From Hyphomicrobiales bacterium (GTDB lineage Bacteria > Pseudomonadota > Alphaproteobacteria > Rhizobiales > OSC116): a stretch of 64,000 nucleotides of DNA. The stretch is from positions 890,055 through 954,054 of the forward strand of contig JABSRZ010000003.1 of NCBI GenBank assembly GCA_013214705.1. Direction: 5' to 3'. The notes under the pieces were generated by a model. That model saw only the letters and a list, made by a program, of their open reading frames with translations, was not told where the DNA came from and made no database searches. Position 1 is the first letter of the stretch; each line of letters opens with the position of its first letter. The position numbers and the translations under genes were made by a program. Shown piece after piece: positions 35,620-44,102 of this stretch.

Positions 35620-36063
35620 ATGACTGAAAAACCAAAATTAATTGTTTGTACATCCTGCGCCACAGTAAACCGCGCGCCAGCAAATGGCTTGCTGGCAAAC
35701 GGCAAATGTGGAAAATGTGGCCATATTTTGGCGGCTGACTTGCCCATCGATATTAATGATAAAGTATTTTTAAAACTACAATCACGCGACCAAGGTGCTT
35801 ATGTTTTGGACGTTTGGGCAGAGTGGTGCGGGCCGTGCAAAATGATGGCTCCGGCCTATGCGGCATCGGCCAAAAAGTTTGCCGGCAAAGTGCGGTTTTT
35901 AAAACTCAATTCGGAGCAATTCCCGCATGCCGCGGCCAGCCTAAATGTCAGGGGCATTCCGGCCTTATTTTTATTTAACCATGGTAAATTGGTGTCACAA
36001 CAGTCTGGCGCATTGCCCGAAAAAGCCATTACCGAGTGGATAAAAGCCGATTATACAGTTTAG
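35620..36063 (+). CDS. trxC: Thioredoxin 2 (TrxC)
   Basis: A 147-residue thioredoxin with an N-terminal zinc module (C10, C13, C30, C33) followed by a thioredoxin domain with the WC70-G-P-C73 active site and the cis-proline in RGIPALFLF. TrxC is a cytoplasmic disulfide reductase, usually induced by oxidative stress, and the zinc module tunes its redox behaviour. The gene is preceded by a 147-base AT-rich promoter region, and its stop abuts the convergent hydrolase gene. Confidence 0.95.
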   Translation: MTEKPKLIVCTSCATVNRAPANGLLANGKCGKCGHILAADLPIDINDKVFLKLQSRDQGAYVLDVWAEWCGPCKMMAPAYAASAKKFAGKVRFLKLNSEQFPHAAASLNVRGIPALFLFNHGKLVSQQSGALPEKAITEWIKADYTV

Positions 36064-37002
36064 TCAATTTTGCTGGTCTAGCCATTTGATTATTTCGGCA
36101 TAAGTTTCGGATTTATTGGTTTCATTTAGCATTTCGTGACGGCCATTTTCAAATAATTTTAGGCTCAGGTTTTTATGCCCGCTGTCTTTATAGGCTTTTA
36201 ATAATTTTGGCAGGCCGGTGCCCATCAAACCCACAGGGTCGTGTGCACCACCTAAAATAAAAATAGGCATATCGGCGGCTATGTTTTTAAGATTGTTTGG
36301 CTTATATAGCTCAGCCAGACCGGCCAAAAAATCTGACCAAAGGCCAGTGCTACAGGCAAAACCACATAATGGGTCGGCTATATATTTATCGACTTGCGCG
36401 GCATCGCGGCTTAACCAATCAAACGCGGTGCGGTTTGGTTTGAACTTTTGGTTAAAACTGCCAAAGGATAAAAATTGCAACAAACTGCTGCTATTGTCTC
36501 TGCCCAGTCTTAAACTTTCTATTTTGGCAACAAAGCCGCCAACCCGCGATAACCAAACGGCTTGATGGTTAGAGCCAGATAGGATAAGCCCAGCAACATT
36601 TTGCGGCTGTTGAGCTAAATAAGATTGGGCAATGAATGAACCCATACTGTGGCCAAATATAAAATATGGTTGCTGGTGGGCGCAGATATCGGCACGAACG
36701 GCCGCGATGTCTTGCACATAATTTTGCCAGCCATTTGAGCCCTTATATACACCCAGCACAGGTTTTTTGCCATTATTTTCGCCATTATTTTGGCTGGAAA
36801 TGTGACTAGCGCCATGGCCGCGGTGGTTGTGCGCCACAACCGCATAACCTGCTGCAACTAGGTTTTTGGCAAAGTCATCATATCGCGCGGCATGTTCGGC
36901 CATGCCATGCACAATATGCACCCAGCCTTTGGCGGCATCATGCGGCCAAATATAGGTTTGAATTTCATGCCCATCTGCGGCGATGATGTTTTTTTCAATC
37001 AT
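36064..37002 (-). CDS. Alpha/beta hydrolase, lysophospholipase-like
   Basis: This 312-residue hydrolase has HIVHGMAEHAARYDDF in the oxyanion region, the nucleophile in GHSMGSFIAQ, the acid in LGGAHDPVG and the histidine in NGRHEMLNE, the PldB/monoacylglycerol-lipase pattern. It probably cleaves lysophospholipids or monoacylglycerols. The internal ATG at 37002 is chosen since homology begins at MIEKNIIAADGHEI; an upstream ATG at 37053 would add 17 atypical residues. Confidence 0.88.
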   Translation of the reverse strand: MIEKNIIAADGHEIQTYIWPHDAAKGWVHIVHGMAEHAARYDDFAKNLVAAGYAVVAHNHRGHGASHISSQNNGENNGKKPVLGVYKGSNGWQNYVQDIAAVRADICAHQQPYFIFGHSMGSFIAQSYLAQQPQNVAGLILSGSNHQAVWLSRVGGFVAKIESLRLGRDNSSSLLQFLSFGSFNQKFKPNRTAFDWLSRDAAQVDKYIADPLCGFACSTGLWSDFLAGLAELYKPNNLKNIAADMPIFILGGAHDPVGLMGTGLPKLLKAYKDSGHKNLSLKLFENGRHEMLNETNKSETYAEIIKWLDQQN

Positions 37003-37186
37003 GTTTAAAACCCAATTTTTAGCCAAATATAGCATTTGCACATTAGACAGCAAGGCTATTCATCAAGGCTATTTAAAATTAGGCATCTGGTACATTTAAC
37101 TGGCCTAGCCGATCATGCTCAAATGCGGCATTGATTTCTATATATGTTAATTTATAGTGAAGTTAAACGAGGGAGCTAACAAGATT

Positions 37187-37558
37187 ATGAACTTTATTAA
37201 AACCGAAAATATCGCCATTTGGATAACCCTTCTTGCCATTGCTTTTGCGCTTTCTGCAATGGGTTTGGGCATAATGAGCCTGTTTGGCCCGGTGCCCGAG
37301 GCCGCGCAAATTACCCCTTATCTAGGCGGGCGATCGTTTGGGCTTGGCTTGGTATTTGCATTCGCCGTATTGTTAAAAAGCCCCGCGACATATATTGCGG
37401 CATTTATCGCCGGCGCGGCACGCGAAATTGGCGATATATTTGGCGAACTTACAAATACCACCCCCAGCATGGGCACGATGACCGCCGAAGCAGGGTTTGC
37501 GATTGTATGTTTATTGGCTGCCTATCTGGCTTATAAAGCCAGAAATACCAGCCAGTAA
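37187..37558 (+). CDS. Four-span membrane protein (DUF4345-like)
   Basis: This 123-residue protein has four hydrophobic segments: residues about 8-32, 50-66, 70-85 and 100-117. A conserved-looking Arg in GGRSFGLGLVF begins the second span. It resembles DUF4345/DUF4267-type small membrane proteins and its convergent neighbour at 37625-38026. The ATG at 37187 has GAGGGAG upstream. Function is unknown. Confidence 0.7.
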   Translation: MNFIKTENIAIWITLLAIAFALSAMGLGIMSLFGPVPEAAQITPYLGGRSFGLGLVFAFAVLLKSPATYIAAFIAGAAREIGDIFGELTNTTPSMGTMTAEAGFAIVCLLAAYLAYKARNTSQ

Positions 37559-37624
37559 TCATTCGCCAAGGCTTGTTAGTTGGATCGGCAGATTTGGCGA
37601 AAGCCTATATGCACGGCGGCAGAT

Positions 37625-38026
37625 TTATTTATTCGCTATGCCGTTTGCCAAGAGTTTATGGGCTATGAGCATCAGAATGAACACTATTACTGGTGGTATT
37701 AGGCTTGCTGTGAAACCATCAAATGAGCCATCGACAAAATAGCTGTAAATACGGGCAAAAATTAGGGCCAGCACAAATAGTGGCCCCACGCGAATGGCGG
37801 CAAAATTTTCTGTTAGCGCGCCAATCAATACATTTACGCCAATTGCCAAAATGGCCCCGCCCCATAGCGCGCGAATGCTAGAAAGTGCCGCTGCAGGCTC
37901 TACAGACCCGACCAACATGCCTTCGAGCGCCCTGGATGGGTTGAACATTAACATAAGGCCGGTTGCGATAAAAAACAAAGCCACAAGCACAAATATACCC
38001 TTGCCCATAAGTTTAGTATTTTTCAT
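37625..38026 (-). CDS. DUF4345 membrane protein
   Basis: This 133-residue four-span protein matches the DUF4345 layout: a first span, NPSRALEGML, an SIRALWGGAILAIGV second span with the Arg-Ala-Trp signature, and two further spans. Function is unknown. It is divergent from a LysR-type regulator with 155 bases between, which suggests it could be that regulator's target. Confidence 0.8.
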   Translation of the reverse strand: MKNTKLMGKGIFVLVALFFIATGLMLMFNPSRALEGMLVGSVEPAAALSSIRALWGGAILAIGVNVLIGALTENFAAIRVGPLFVLALIFARIYSYFVDGSFDGFTASLIPPVIVFILMLIAHKLLANGIANK

Positions 38027-38181
38027 AAATTTTCTCTCCTTAATTTTCTACCGTAAAAATTTGATGTGCGGGTTTATGGTTTACTATATCGGGTTGAATT
38101 TGAGCCGTATAGTGGTTATAATGCAGCACGATGGTTCGTGTGCGATCCACTTAGCGCCTACATAAATCGGAGGATGTTGAT

Positions 38182-39075
38182 TTGAAAATGCTTGGTTGGG
38201 AACATATGCCTTATTTTTTGGCCGTCGCTCGGTCGGGAAGTTTACGGGCTGCGGCGGCAGAATTTAACACCACGCATGGCAAGATTAATCGCCAAATAGG
38301 CGCTTTGGAAACTTCGTACGGCGTTCAGCTGTTTTCGCGTAGCCAAACCGGGTTAAATCTTACTCCGGCTGGCGAAACGCTTTTGCCGTTGGCAGAAGAT
38401 ATGGAAGATATGTTTATCGATGCGCGGCGTTACCTTTTGGGGCTTGATCGCAAAGAATCTGGCATCGTGCGCATCTCGATGATGACGACATTTGCCTGTG
38501 AAATTATGGCCCCTATATTGGCAAAATTATCTAAGCGATATCCCGATATCAATATAGAGGTTAGCCTCACGGATGGGCTCGAAAATTTAAGCCGTTTAGA
38601 GTCCGATATTTCAATTCGGCTGGCTTTTGACATTGAAGATGACGTAGTGGCGCGCAAATTATACCCAGTTGCAATAGGCACATATGCCAGCCAAGCTTAT
38701 CTGGATGAATATCTGAACAATGCAAGCCCAAATGGACAAGGCTTGCATTGGATAGGCGCAGGCCAAGGCCTGCCAGCAAACTGGGTGGATAATACGCCGT
38801 TTCCGAAAGCTGAAATTCGTCATAATATAGCTGAAACTATGTTACGCCTGCAGCTTATCCGCCATGGATATGGCATGGCCATACTCCCCGCCTATGTGAG
38901 TCAGAAATACCCAGAACTCGTACAGGTACCCGGAACATCATTAGCTTTGGGGCGCTCCGTTTGGATCTTGCTGCATGAAAACCTGCTCAAAACAACACGT
39001 GTGCGCCGCTTTGCCGATTTTATCTCTAATGAACTAACCAAAATCAAACCTATGATGCAAGGCGGCATTGGGTGA
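38182..39075 (+). CDS. LysR-family transcriptional regulator
   Basis: This 297-residue regulator has an N-terminal winged HTH (residues about 5-62: YFLAVARSGSLRAAAAEFN, then IGALETSYGVQLFSR) and a periplasmic-binding-protein-like effector domain from about residue 92. GGAGG lies eight bases before the TTG at 38182; the ATG at 38188 is a possible alternative two codons later. It is divergent from the DUF4345 gene and probably regulates it. Confidence 0.9.
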   Translation: MKMLGWEHMPYFLAVARSGSLRAAAAEFNTTHGKINRQIGALETSYGVQLFSRSQTGLNLTPAGETLLPLAEDMEDMFIDARRYLLGLDRKESGIVRISMMTTFACEIMAPILAKLSKRYPDINIEVSLTDGLENLSRLESDISIRLAFDIEDDVVARKLYPVAIGTYASQAYLDEYLNNASPNGQGLHWIGAGQGLPANWVDNTPFPKAEIRHNIAETMLRLQLIRHGYGMAILPAYVSQKYPELVQVPGTSLALGRSVWILLHENLLKTTRVRRFADFISNELTKIKPMMQGGIG

Positions 39076-39084
39076 AAACAAGTA

Positions 39085-39666
39085 GTGAAAGGCAGTGATG
39101 TGAATTTTTATGATGATGTTGACAATGTGAAAACTTATATTCGGATGTGTGAGGGTTATGATGCTGAAGCGCAGTTAAAAACACTGTTTAAAACTGTGCA
39201 ATCTGGGGTGAAATTGTTGGAGCTTGGTTCTGGACCGGGAAATGATTTGGCCTTGCTATTGAATGAATATGAGGTTACTGGTTCGGATAATTCTTCGGCG
39301 TTTTTGGATGTTCTCAAAAATCGATTTCCGGATTTGGATATTTTGAAATTAGACGCAATATCCATTAGTGCCGACAAAAAATTTGATGTCATTTTTTCCA
39401 ATAAAGTGTTTCAACATTTAAATGATGAAGATTTGCGAAAATCTGTAAACCGACAGGCTGACATTTTAACCCCGGGTGGTTATGTTTATCATCTTATTTG
39501 GCAAAAAATAGAATCGCCTGATGAAAATTTTGGCCTTGATTTTATACCCCGTAGCCAAGCCCAAATGCGCCAAATATTGGCGGACAAATTTGAGGTTTTA
39601 AGCATGAAGGCTTTTGCTGAATTTGAAGACAATGACTCTTTGGCAATATTGGCCAAAAAGAAATAG
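39085..39666 (+). CDS. Class I SAM-dependent methyltransferase
   Basis: This 193-residue methyltransferase has the SAM-binding motif I LLELGSGPGNDLALLL, the acidic residue at the end of strand 2 (VTGSDNS), FDVIFSNKVFQHL for motif IV and a C-terminal strand pair. Substrate is unknown. The start is a GTG at 39085 or at 39100; both lie close after the LysR gene, so the two may be co-transcribed. Confidence 0.85.
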   Translation: MKGSDVNFYDDVDNVKTYIRMCEGYDAEAQLKTLFKTVQSGVKLLELGSGPGNDLALLLNEYEVTGSDNSSAFLDVLKNRFPDLDILKLDAISISADKKFDVIFSNKVFQHLNDEDLRKSVNRQADILTPGGYVYHLIWQKIESPDENFGLDFIPRSQAQMRQILADKFEVLSMKAFAEFEDNDSLAILAKKK

Positions 39667-39708
39667 TGTTTTCTCAGCGAATTCATCGGCCAAGCAAAAA
39701 CCCGAAGC

Positions 39709-39951
39709 TCATTTTTTGTGGGGTTTATAATAGTCGCTAAAATCATTTTGTTTTTTGAACGGCTTAAACGAATTGCTTGCCACCCATACCAGAAAAATGG
39801 GGAAGAAGCCGCCGGCAATGAGATATAAATGCGTAAAGGTGAATTTGGTTAGCAAATCTCCTTCGAATATAACCGCAACCACAAAAAAGCTCGCCCAAAA
39901 AACCGTTATTGTCCAAAGGATTATAAATATAATTTTAATGATGGTATTCAA
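39709..39951 (-). CDS. Small two-span membrane protein, unknown
   Basis: This 80-residue protein has two membrane segments (residues about 4-27 and 41-60) and a basic tail ending YYKPHKK. The start is a TTG with GAGG some 12 bases upstream, so the exact N-terminus is doubtful. I do not recognise the family. It converges on the methyltransferase gene. Confidence 0.5.
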   Translation of the reverse strand: MNTIIKIIFIILWTITVFWASFFVVAVIFEGDLLTKFTFTHLYLIAGGFFPIFLVWVASNSFKPFKKQNDFSDYYKPHKK

Positions 39952-40195
39952 TTTGCCATTCCTCTAAAAGAATTTCTGCAAGTACAAATCGTTAACCATA
40001 TTAGTCCCAAATTCAGCCGCAAGCCAGCCTAATTGCTGCTTATGGTTAATTTCGACAGTTTCATTTGGCAGATGAATAGCCGCTAACTTCGGCAAGACAA
40101 ACCAACAGCAATTGGGCCGACATTTAGTAATGTCAGCCCAATTGCTTGTGTGAATCGTCCTAATTTGGTGGTTAAAGCAGGCTTTTCAGCGCTGG

Positions 40196-40525
40196 CTAAT
40201 CGACATGAAAGACTTCTTCCATGGTCGTCCAGTTTTCGCCTTCTTCGCAGCTATCAAACGGCTTTTGGCAAGGGTCGGTGAGTTTCCACCATTCTTGGGT
40301 GCGCGGGTCGGCGGCAATCGCGGCTGAATCGGCAGCATAATCATCGCCATGATATTCCCAATAAGCGAATAGTAGATTTTCTGGTTGCCGCAGATAGATT
40401 GAGAAATTTTTGATATTGCTTTTAGCGATGCGAGATAATACATCCGGCCAGACATCTGCGTGTAGGCGTTTATACTCTTCAAGTTTTTCTGGCCGAACGC
40501 CAATGACTGTTCCCATTCTTTGCAT
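40196..40525 (-). CDS. L-rhamnose mutarotase family protein (probable L-fucose mutarotase role)
   Basis: This 109-residue protein has the dimeric alpha/beta-barrel pattern of RhaM/RhaU: an N-terminal MGTVIGVRPEKLEEYKRLHADVWPDVL, then NFSIYLRQPENLLFAYWEY and a terminal WTTMEEVFHVD. It interconverts anomers of a 6-deoxyhexose. As the last gene of a fucosidase operon, it more likely acts on L-fucose here than on rhamnose. ATG at 40525 follows AGGAA. Confidence 0.88.
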   Translation of the reverse strand: MQRMGTVIGVRPEKLEEYKRLHADVWPDVLSRIAKSNIKNFSIYLRQPENLLFAYWEYHGDDYAADSAAIAADPRTQEWWKLTDPCQKPFDSCEEGENWTTMEEVFHVD

Positions 40526-40545
40526 TTTATAGTTCCTCTGATTGT

Positions 40546-41508
40546 TTATTTAATGGCCGCCCATTTTTCTGGTTGCGCAGATGGCCAGCTTGTTTCAACT
40601 TGGTTGAATTTTGATATAATTTTTTCACACTGCTGGGTGGCGCCTTTCTGGCTATCAAGAGCGCGTAAGTGCCAGTCTATATTTTGTTTTAAATTTACCG
40701 GGTTGGCAGTGCCTATTAATGTCGAGGCAATGGCCGGATGTTGAGTCGAAAATTGAATGGCTAATTTGGTGATATCAAACCCATCGGCGGCAGTTTGTTC
40801 GACAATATTGGCACAAAGCTCACGTAATTTTTGATTTGCCGGGTGCCAGCTTGGCACGCCGCGTTTGGTCAGCAAGCCCATGCCGGTGGCCGATGCGTTG
40901 ATTATGCCGATATTATGCTTTACCAAATACGGCAGAATGGACAGTAAACTTTGGTCGTGCAGCGCATAGCGGCAATAGGTGATAATGGCATCTATAGGGA
41001 AATTACCAACAATGGCTTTAAATATTTCAAGCGGATAGCCGGTAATGCCGACATTGCCAATGCGGCCTTGTTCCTTCAATTTCATGATGGCGGGTAAGGA
41101 TTCATTCAATATTTGGCTTGGGTCGGCATATTCAATATCGTGTAGATAAAATATATCGATATAATCTAGTCCAAGTCGTTTGCAGCTTTCATCAAGTGAA
41201 CGATTGATGCGGTCGGCAGAAAAATCAAACCCATGATCGGCATAACGCCCACATTTGGTGGAGACATAATATTTTGACCGATCTATATCTGCCAAGGCGT
41301 GGCCTAACACTTGCTCGGCAATTGTGTCGCCATAATGCGGCGAGACATCAAATAGGTTTATGCCATATTCTATGGCTTTGTGAACGGTTTCAATGCCGAC
41401 ACTTTGTTTGACATCGCGGAACATGCTGCCTAGGGGGGATGCGCCATAACCAATAGTTGAGACGTTCAACCCGGTATTTCCCAACGGCCGATATTGCATA
41501 TTTGTCAT
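40546..41508 (-). CDS. Aldo/keto reductase, L-galactose/L-fucose dehydrogenase-like
   Basis: This 320-residue AKR has the barrel start YRPLGNTGLNVSTIGYG, the Asp-Tyr pair in FDVSPHYGDTIAEQVLG, the Lys in VSTKCGRY and the IFYLHDIEYAD strand. The pattern matches L-galactose dehydrogenase and related L-fucose/D-threo-aldose dehydrogenases, which oxidise the sugar to an aldonolactone. The context of fucosidase, mutarotase and lactonase supports L-fucose as substrate. Its ATG overlaps the previous gene's stop by four bases. Confidence 0.85.
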   Translation of the reverse strand: MTNMQYRPLGNTGLNVSTIGYGASPLGSMFRDVKQSVGIETVHKAIEYGINLFDVSPHYGDTIAEQVLGHALADIDRSKYYVSTKCGRYADHGFDFSADRINRSLDESCKRLGLDYIDIFYLHDIEYADPSQILNESLPAIMKLKEQGRIGNVGITGYPLEIFKAIVGNFPIDAIITYCRYALHDQSLLSILPYLVKHNIGIINASATGMGLLTKRGVPSWHPANQKLRELCANIVEQTAADGFDITKLAIQFSTQHPAIASTLIGTANPVNLKQNIDWHLRALDSQKGATQQCEKIISKFNQVETSWPSAQPEKWAAIK

Positions 41509-43025
41509 GTTAAATATTCCTCTGGTTTATCCTGTTGGGCGGACTTTATATAGGTCTTTACAAGTTGGCGAATTCCATCCGTTTTCATCTGGTTATAAAC
41601 TTTAATCAACGCCGATGAAAACCTGTCATTACGGGCAATTTGCCCGGAGAAAATTTGTTTGAACGACAATAAATCCAGCATCTGTTGTTTGGGGTTTTGG
41701 GCATTAGAATGCCATGATTGCTGTAATTTATCGCCAATTTGGTCTTGAAAATCAAAGCGTTTGCCGCTTTCGCTAACTTGACCTAAACATAAAGCCCAAG
41801 CCGCAATGCCAATTAACAAGCCTTGGGGGATGATGCCCTGCGCCAGCCAATAATTTATAACTGGAACCCACCTTACGGGAATTTTGTGACTGCCATCCAT
41901 AGCAATTTGAGCGGTCTGATGATGAATTTCGGAATTGCAAAATCTGTCGATTAAATCTTGCCCATAAGGTTTGATTTCAAACCCCGCGGGGCAGCTAACC
42001 GATGGTATAATTTCGTTATTCATCACCGTTGAAAGAAATGTTTTCATGTCCGCGTCATCTACAAAATCTGCTACGGTTTCCAAATCCAACATACAGCCAA
42101 TATAGGCCAATAAAGAGTGAGTGCCATTGAGCATGCGTAGTTTTAGCTCTTGATAAGGCGCGACATCTGCAACCAGGCGAACCCCGACTTGCGAAAAGTC
42201 TGGGTGGGTATTGGCAAAATTATCTTTGATAACCCATTGAGAAAATTGCTCACAGACCAATGCCCCGGCATCTTGCATGGCCAAATGCTGACTGGCAGAT
42301 TGTAGGCCGGTTTTGGTTGTGGCCGGCACAATGCGGTCGACCATAGAATTGGGAAAAGTGACGTTAGACTTGATCCAATTTACAAGTTTAGCATTATAAA
42401 ATTCCTGACAATATTCTAACAATACACCTTCTAGTAGCCGGCCATTATCAGGCAGGTTATCACAACTTATTATGGTGACAGGCTCAGAAGCGGCATCCAT
42501 GCGGGCTTTCAAACCATAGGCCAGCCAACCCAATGCAGAGGTGGGCAAGGCTGTATTTTTTTGGTCTGCAATAATGTCTTGGTGACTTAAATCTAGTTTG
42601 CCAGTTGAGGGAGTGTGGCAATAGCCTTTTTCGGTGATCGTCAGGGTGATTATTTTTATATTTTGGCTCACCATATATTCAAGATATTCGGCCGCTTGTT
42701 GTGGCGCAAAAAGCACTCGTTCTATGCTGCCAATTATCCGCGTCCGATTGCCCGAAATGCTGGTTTCTTTAATAGAATATAGGCCGTCTTGTGAAGTTAA
42801 GATATCTGCCATTTTTGGGCTTCTAAGACTGACGCCAACCACCCGCCAATCGCCGCCTGCATTTTGCATAATGTCTTGATATAGTGGCGCTTGATGCGCG
42901 CGATGAAAATTGCCAGCGCCAATGTGCACAATGCCCACCTTGGCACCCAGAACACATGGTTGTGGAACAGATATATGTTGTGGAACTTGGCTTAAAGTGT
43001 TTCGTGACAGCGTAGTTTTAGTCAT
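41505..43025 (-). CDS. Mannitol dehydrogenase family protein (fructuronate reductase-like)
   Basis: This 506-residue polyol-specific long-chain dehydrogenase has the N-terminal nucleotide site GIVHIGAGNFHRAHQAPLY, TITEKGYC, NLPDNGRLLEGVLLEYC and PNSMVDRIVPAT, then LRMLNGTHSLLAYIG with the Asn-His of the active site. Relatives interconvert a keto-acid or ketose with a sugar acid or polyol. It starts at an ATG overlapping the end of the dehydrogenase gene by eight bases. It may partner that dehydrogenase in an oxidation/reduction pair on a sugar acid, but this is inference. Confidence 0.88.
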   Translation of the reverse strand: MTKTTLSRNTLSQVPQHISVPQPCVLGAKVGIVHIGAGNFHRAHQAPLYQDIMQNAGGDWRVVGVSLRSPKMADILTSQDGLYSIKETSISGNRTRIIGSIERVLFAPQQAAEYLEYMVSQNIKIITLTITEKGYCHTPSTGKLDLSHQDIIADQKNTALPTSALGWLAYGLKARMDAASEPVTIISCDNLPDNGRLLEGVLLEYCQEFYNAKLVNWIKSNVTFPNSMVDRIVPATTKTGLQSASQHLAMQDAGALVCEQFSQWVIKDNFANTHPDFSQVGVRLVADVAPYQELKLRMLNGTHSLLAYIGCMLDLETVADFVDDADMKTFLSTVMNNEIIPSVSCPAGFEIKPYGQDLIDRFCNSEIHHQTAQIAMDGSHKIPVRWVPVINYWLAQGIIPQGLLIGIAAWALCLGQVSESGKRFDFQDQIGDKLQQSWHSNAQNPKQQMLDLLSFKQIFSGQIARNDRFSSALIKVYNQMKTDGIRQLVKTYIKSAQQDKPEEYLT

Positions 43026-44058
43026 CGCAAGTGATCTGCACTTTTGTACTGCTGTTAACATCTAATGCCAATTTAAAGGCATCTGCTGCTTGGCTTATGG
43101 GGAATTGCTTAGTTAACAATGGCGCGACGTCGACCATACCCGTTTCCAGCATCTGAACAGATTGTGTGAACTCTTTGTCAAACCTGAAGGCACCGATAAC
43201 CTGTATTTCCTTGACCATTATTAAATTGCACAATTTTGGTCCTTCGGCAGAAATAAGCGTGCCTATTTGTATCAGGCTACCACGACGATGTAGCGCCTGC
43301 AGGCAATTGTCAAACGCATAAGAGCTGCCAGATGCTTCAAAGGCCACATCAAATTGTGTTTCGTCTGAAAAATATTTTTCGTGGTCAGCCGCGTTGAGGC
43401 TGTTAATCACCACATCCACCCCGACTTTATGGGCAGTTTCACGAGCAAAATCTGAAGGATCGCTCACAACCACACGTTTTGCACCAAGAGCTTTGGCCGC
43501 GATGGCTGTTAACAGGCCAATGGTGCGCCCGCCGGTTATTAAAACGGTTTTTCCGTCCACACCGCCAGCGCGATTAATCGCATGTAAGGCAACCGACAAG
43601 GGTTCAGCAAACGCCAATATGCCGGGTTTCACATCCGTCGTAATTTCCACACATTGTCTTTGATGTACAATAAAATGCTCCTGCATCATGCCGCGTGTAT
43701 GGGGAATGCGGCTGGCACTACCAGCAAACAGGTTATCGGTGCAAAGGTTCGCCCGGTCAGACAGGCAAAATTCACATTTACCACAAGCATCAGAGGGGTT
43801 TATAGCCACCAGTTGCCCGGTTTTTAGATGGGTGACCTCTGCGCCAGTTTTGAAGATATATGCCGAAGCTTCGTGCCCAGGCACAAAGTCTTCGACAATC
43901 TTGAAATCCCCACAAGCGCCTGTGCGATAATAATAAATGTCGGAACCACAGATGCCTGCACTTGCCATTTTCACCTCAACCTCTTGCGGACCCAATTGAT
44001 TTTGGACCGTTTGCTTGATGGTTAAATCCAAGGGTCCACGTAGTATGCAGGCTTTCAT
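43018..44058 (-). CDS. Zinc dehydrogenase, L-idonate 5-dehydrogenase-like
   Basis: This 346-residue MDR dehydrogenase has catalytic zinc residues in GICGSDIYYY and VPGHEAS, structural zinc cysteines in CGKCEFCLSDRANLC, and an IdnD-like AEPLSVALHAINRAG. The cofactor loop reads TGGRTIGLL where most relatives have GAGPIG, an unusual Arg-Thr substitution. IdnD oxidises L-idonate at C5; in this operon the substrate could be fuconate or a related acid. ATG at 44058 follows GAGGAA. Confidence 0.88.
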   Translation of the reverse strand: MKACILRGPLDLTIKQTVQNQLGPQEVEVKMASAGICGSDIYYYRTGACGDFKIVEDFVPGHEASAYIFKTGAEVTHLKTGQLVAINPSDACGKCEFCLSDRANLCTDNLFAGSASRIPHTRGMMQEHFIVHQRQCVEITTDVKPGILAFAEPLSVALHAINRAGGVDGKTVLITGGRTIGLLTAIAAKALGAKRVVVSDPSDFARETAHKVGVDVVINSLNAADHEKYFSDETQFDVAFEASGSSYAFDNCLQALHRRGSLIQIGTLISAEGPKLCNLIMVKEIQVIGAFRFDKEFTQSVQMLETGMVDVAPLLTKQFPISQAADAFKLALDVNSSTKVQITCDD

Positions 44059-44102
44059 TTTATATTCCTCGTATTATTCAGTACGGCGAGAACAGATACA
44101 GA

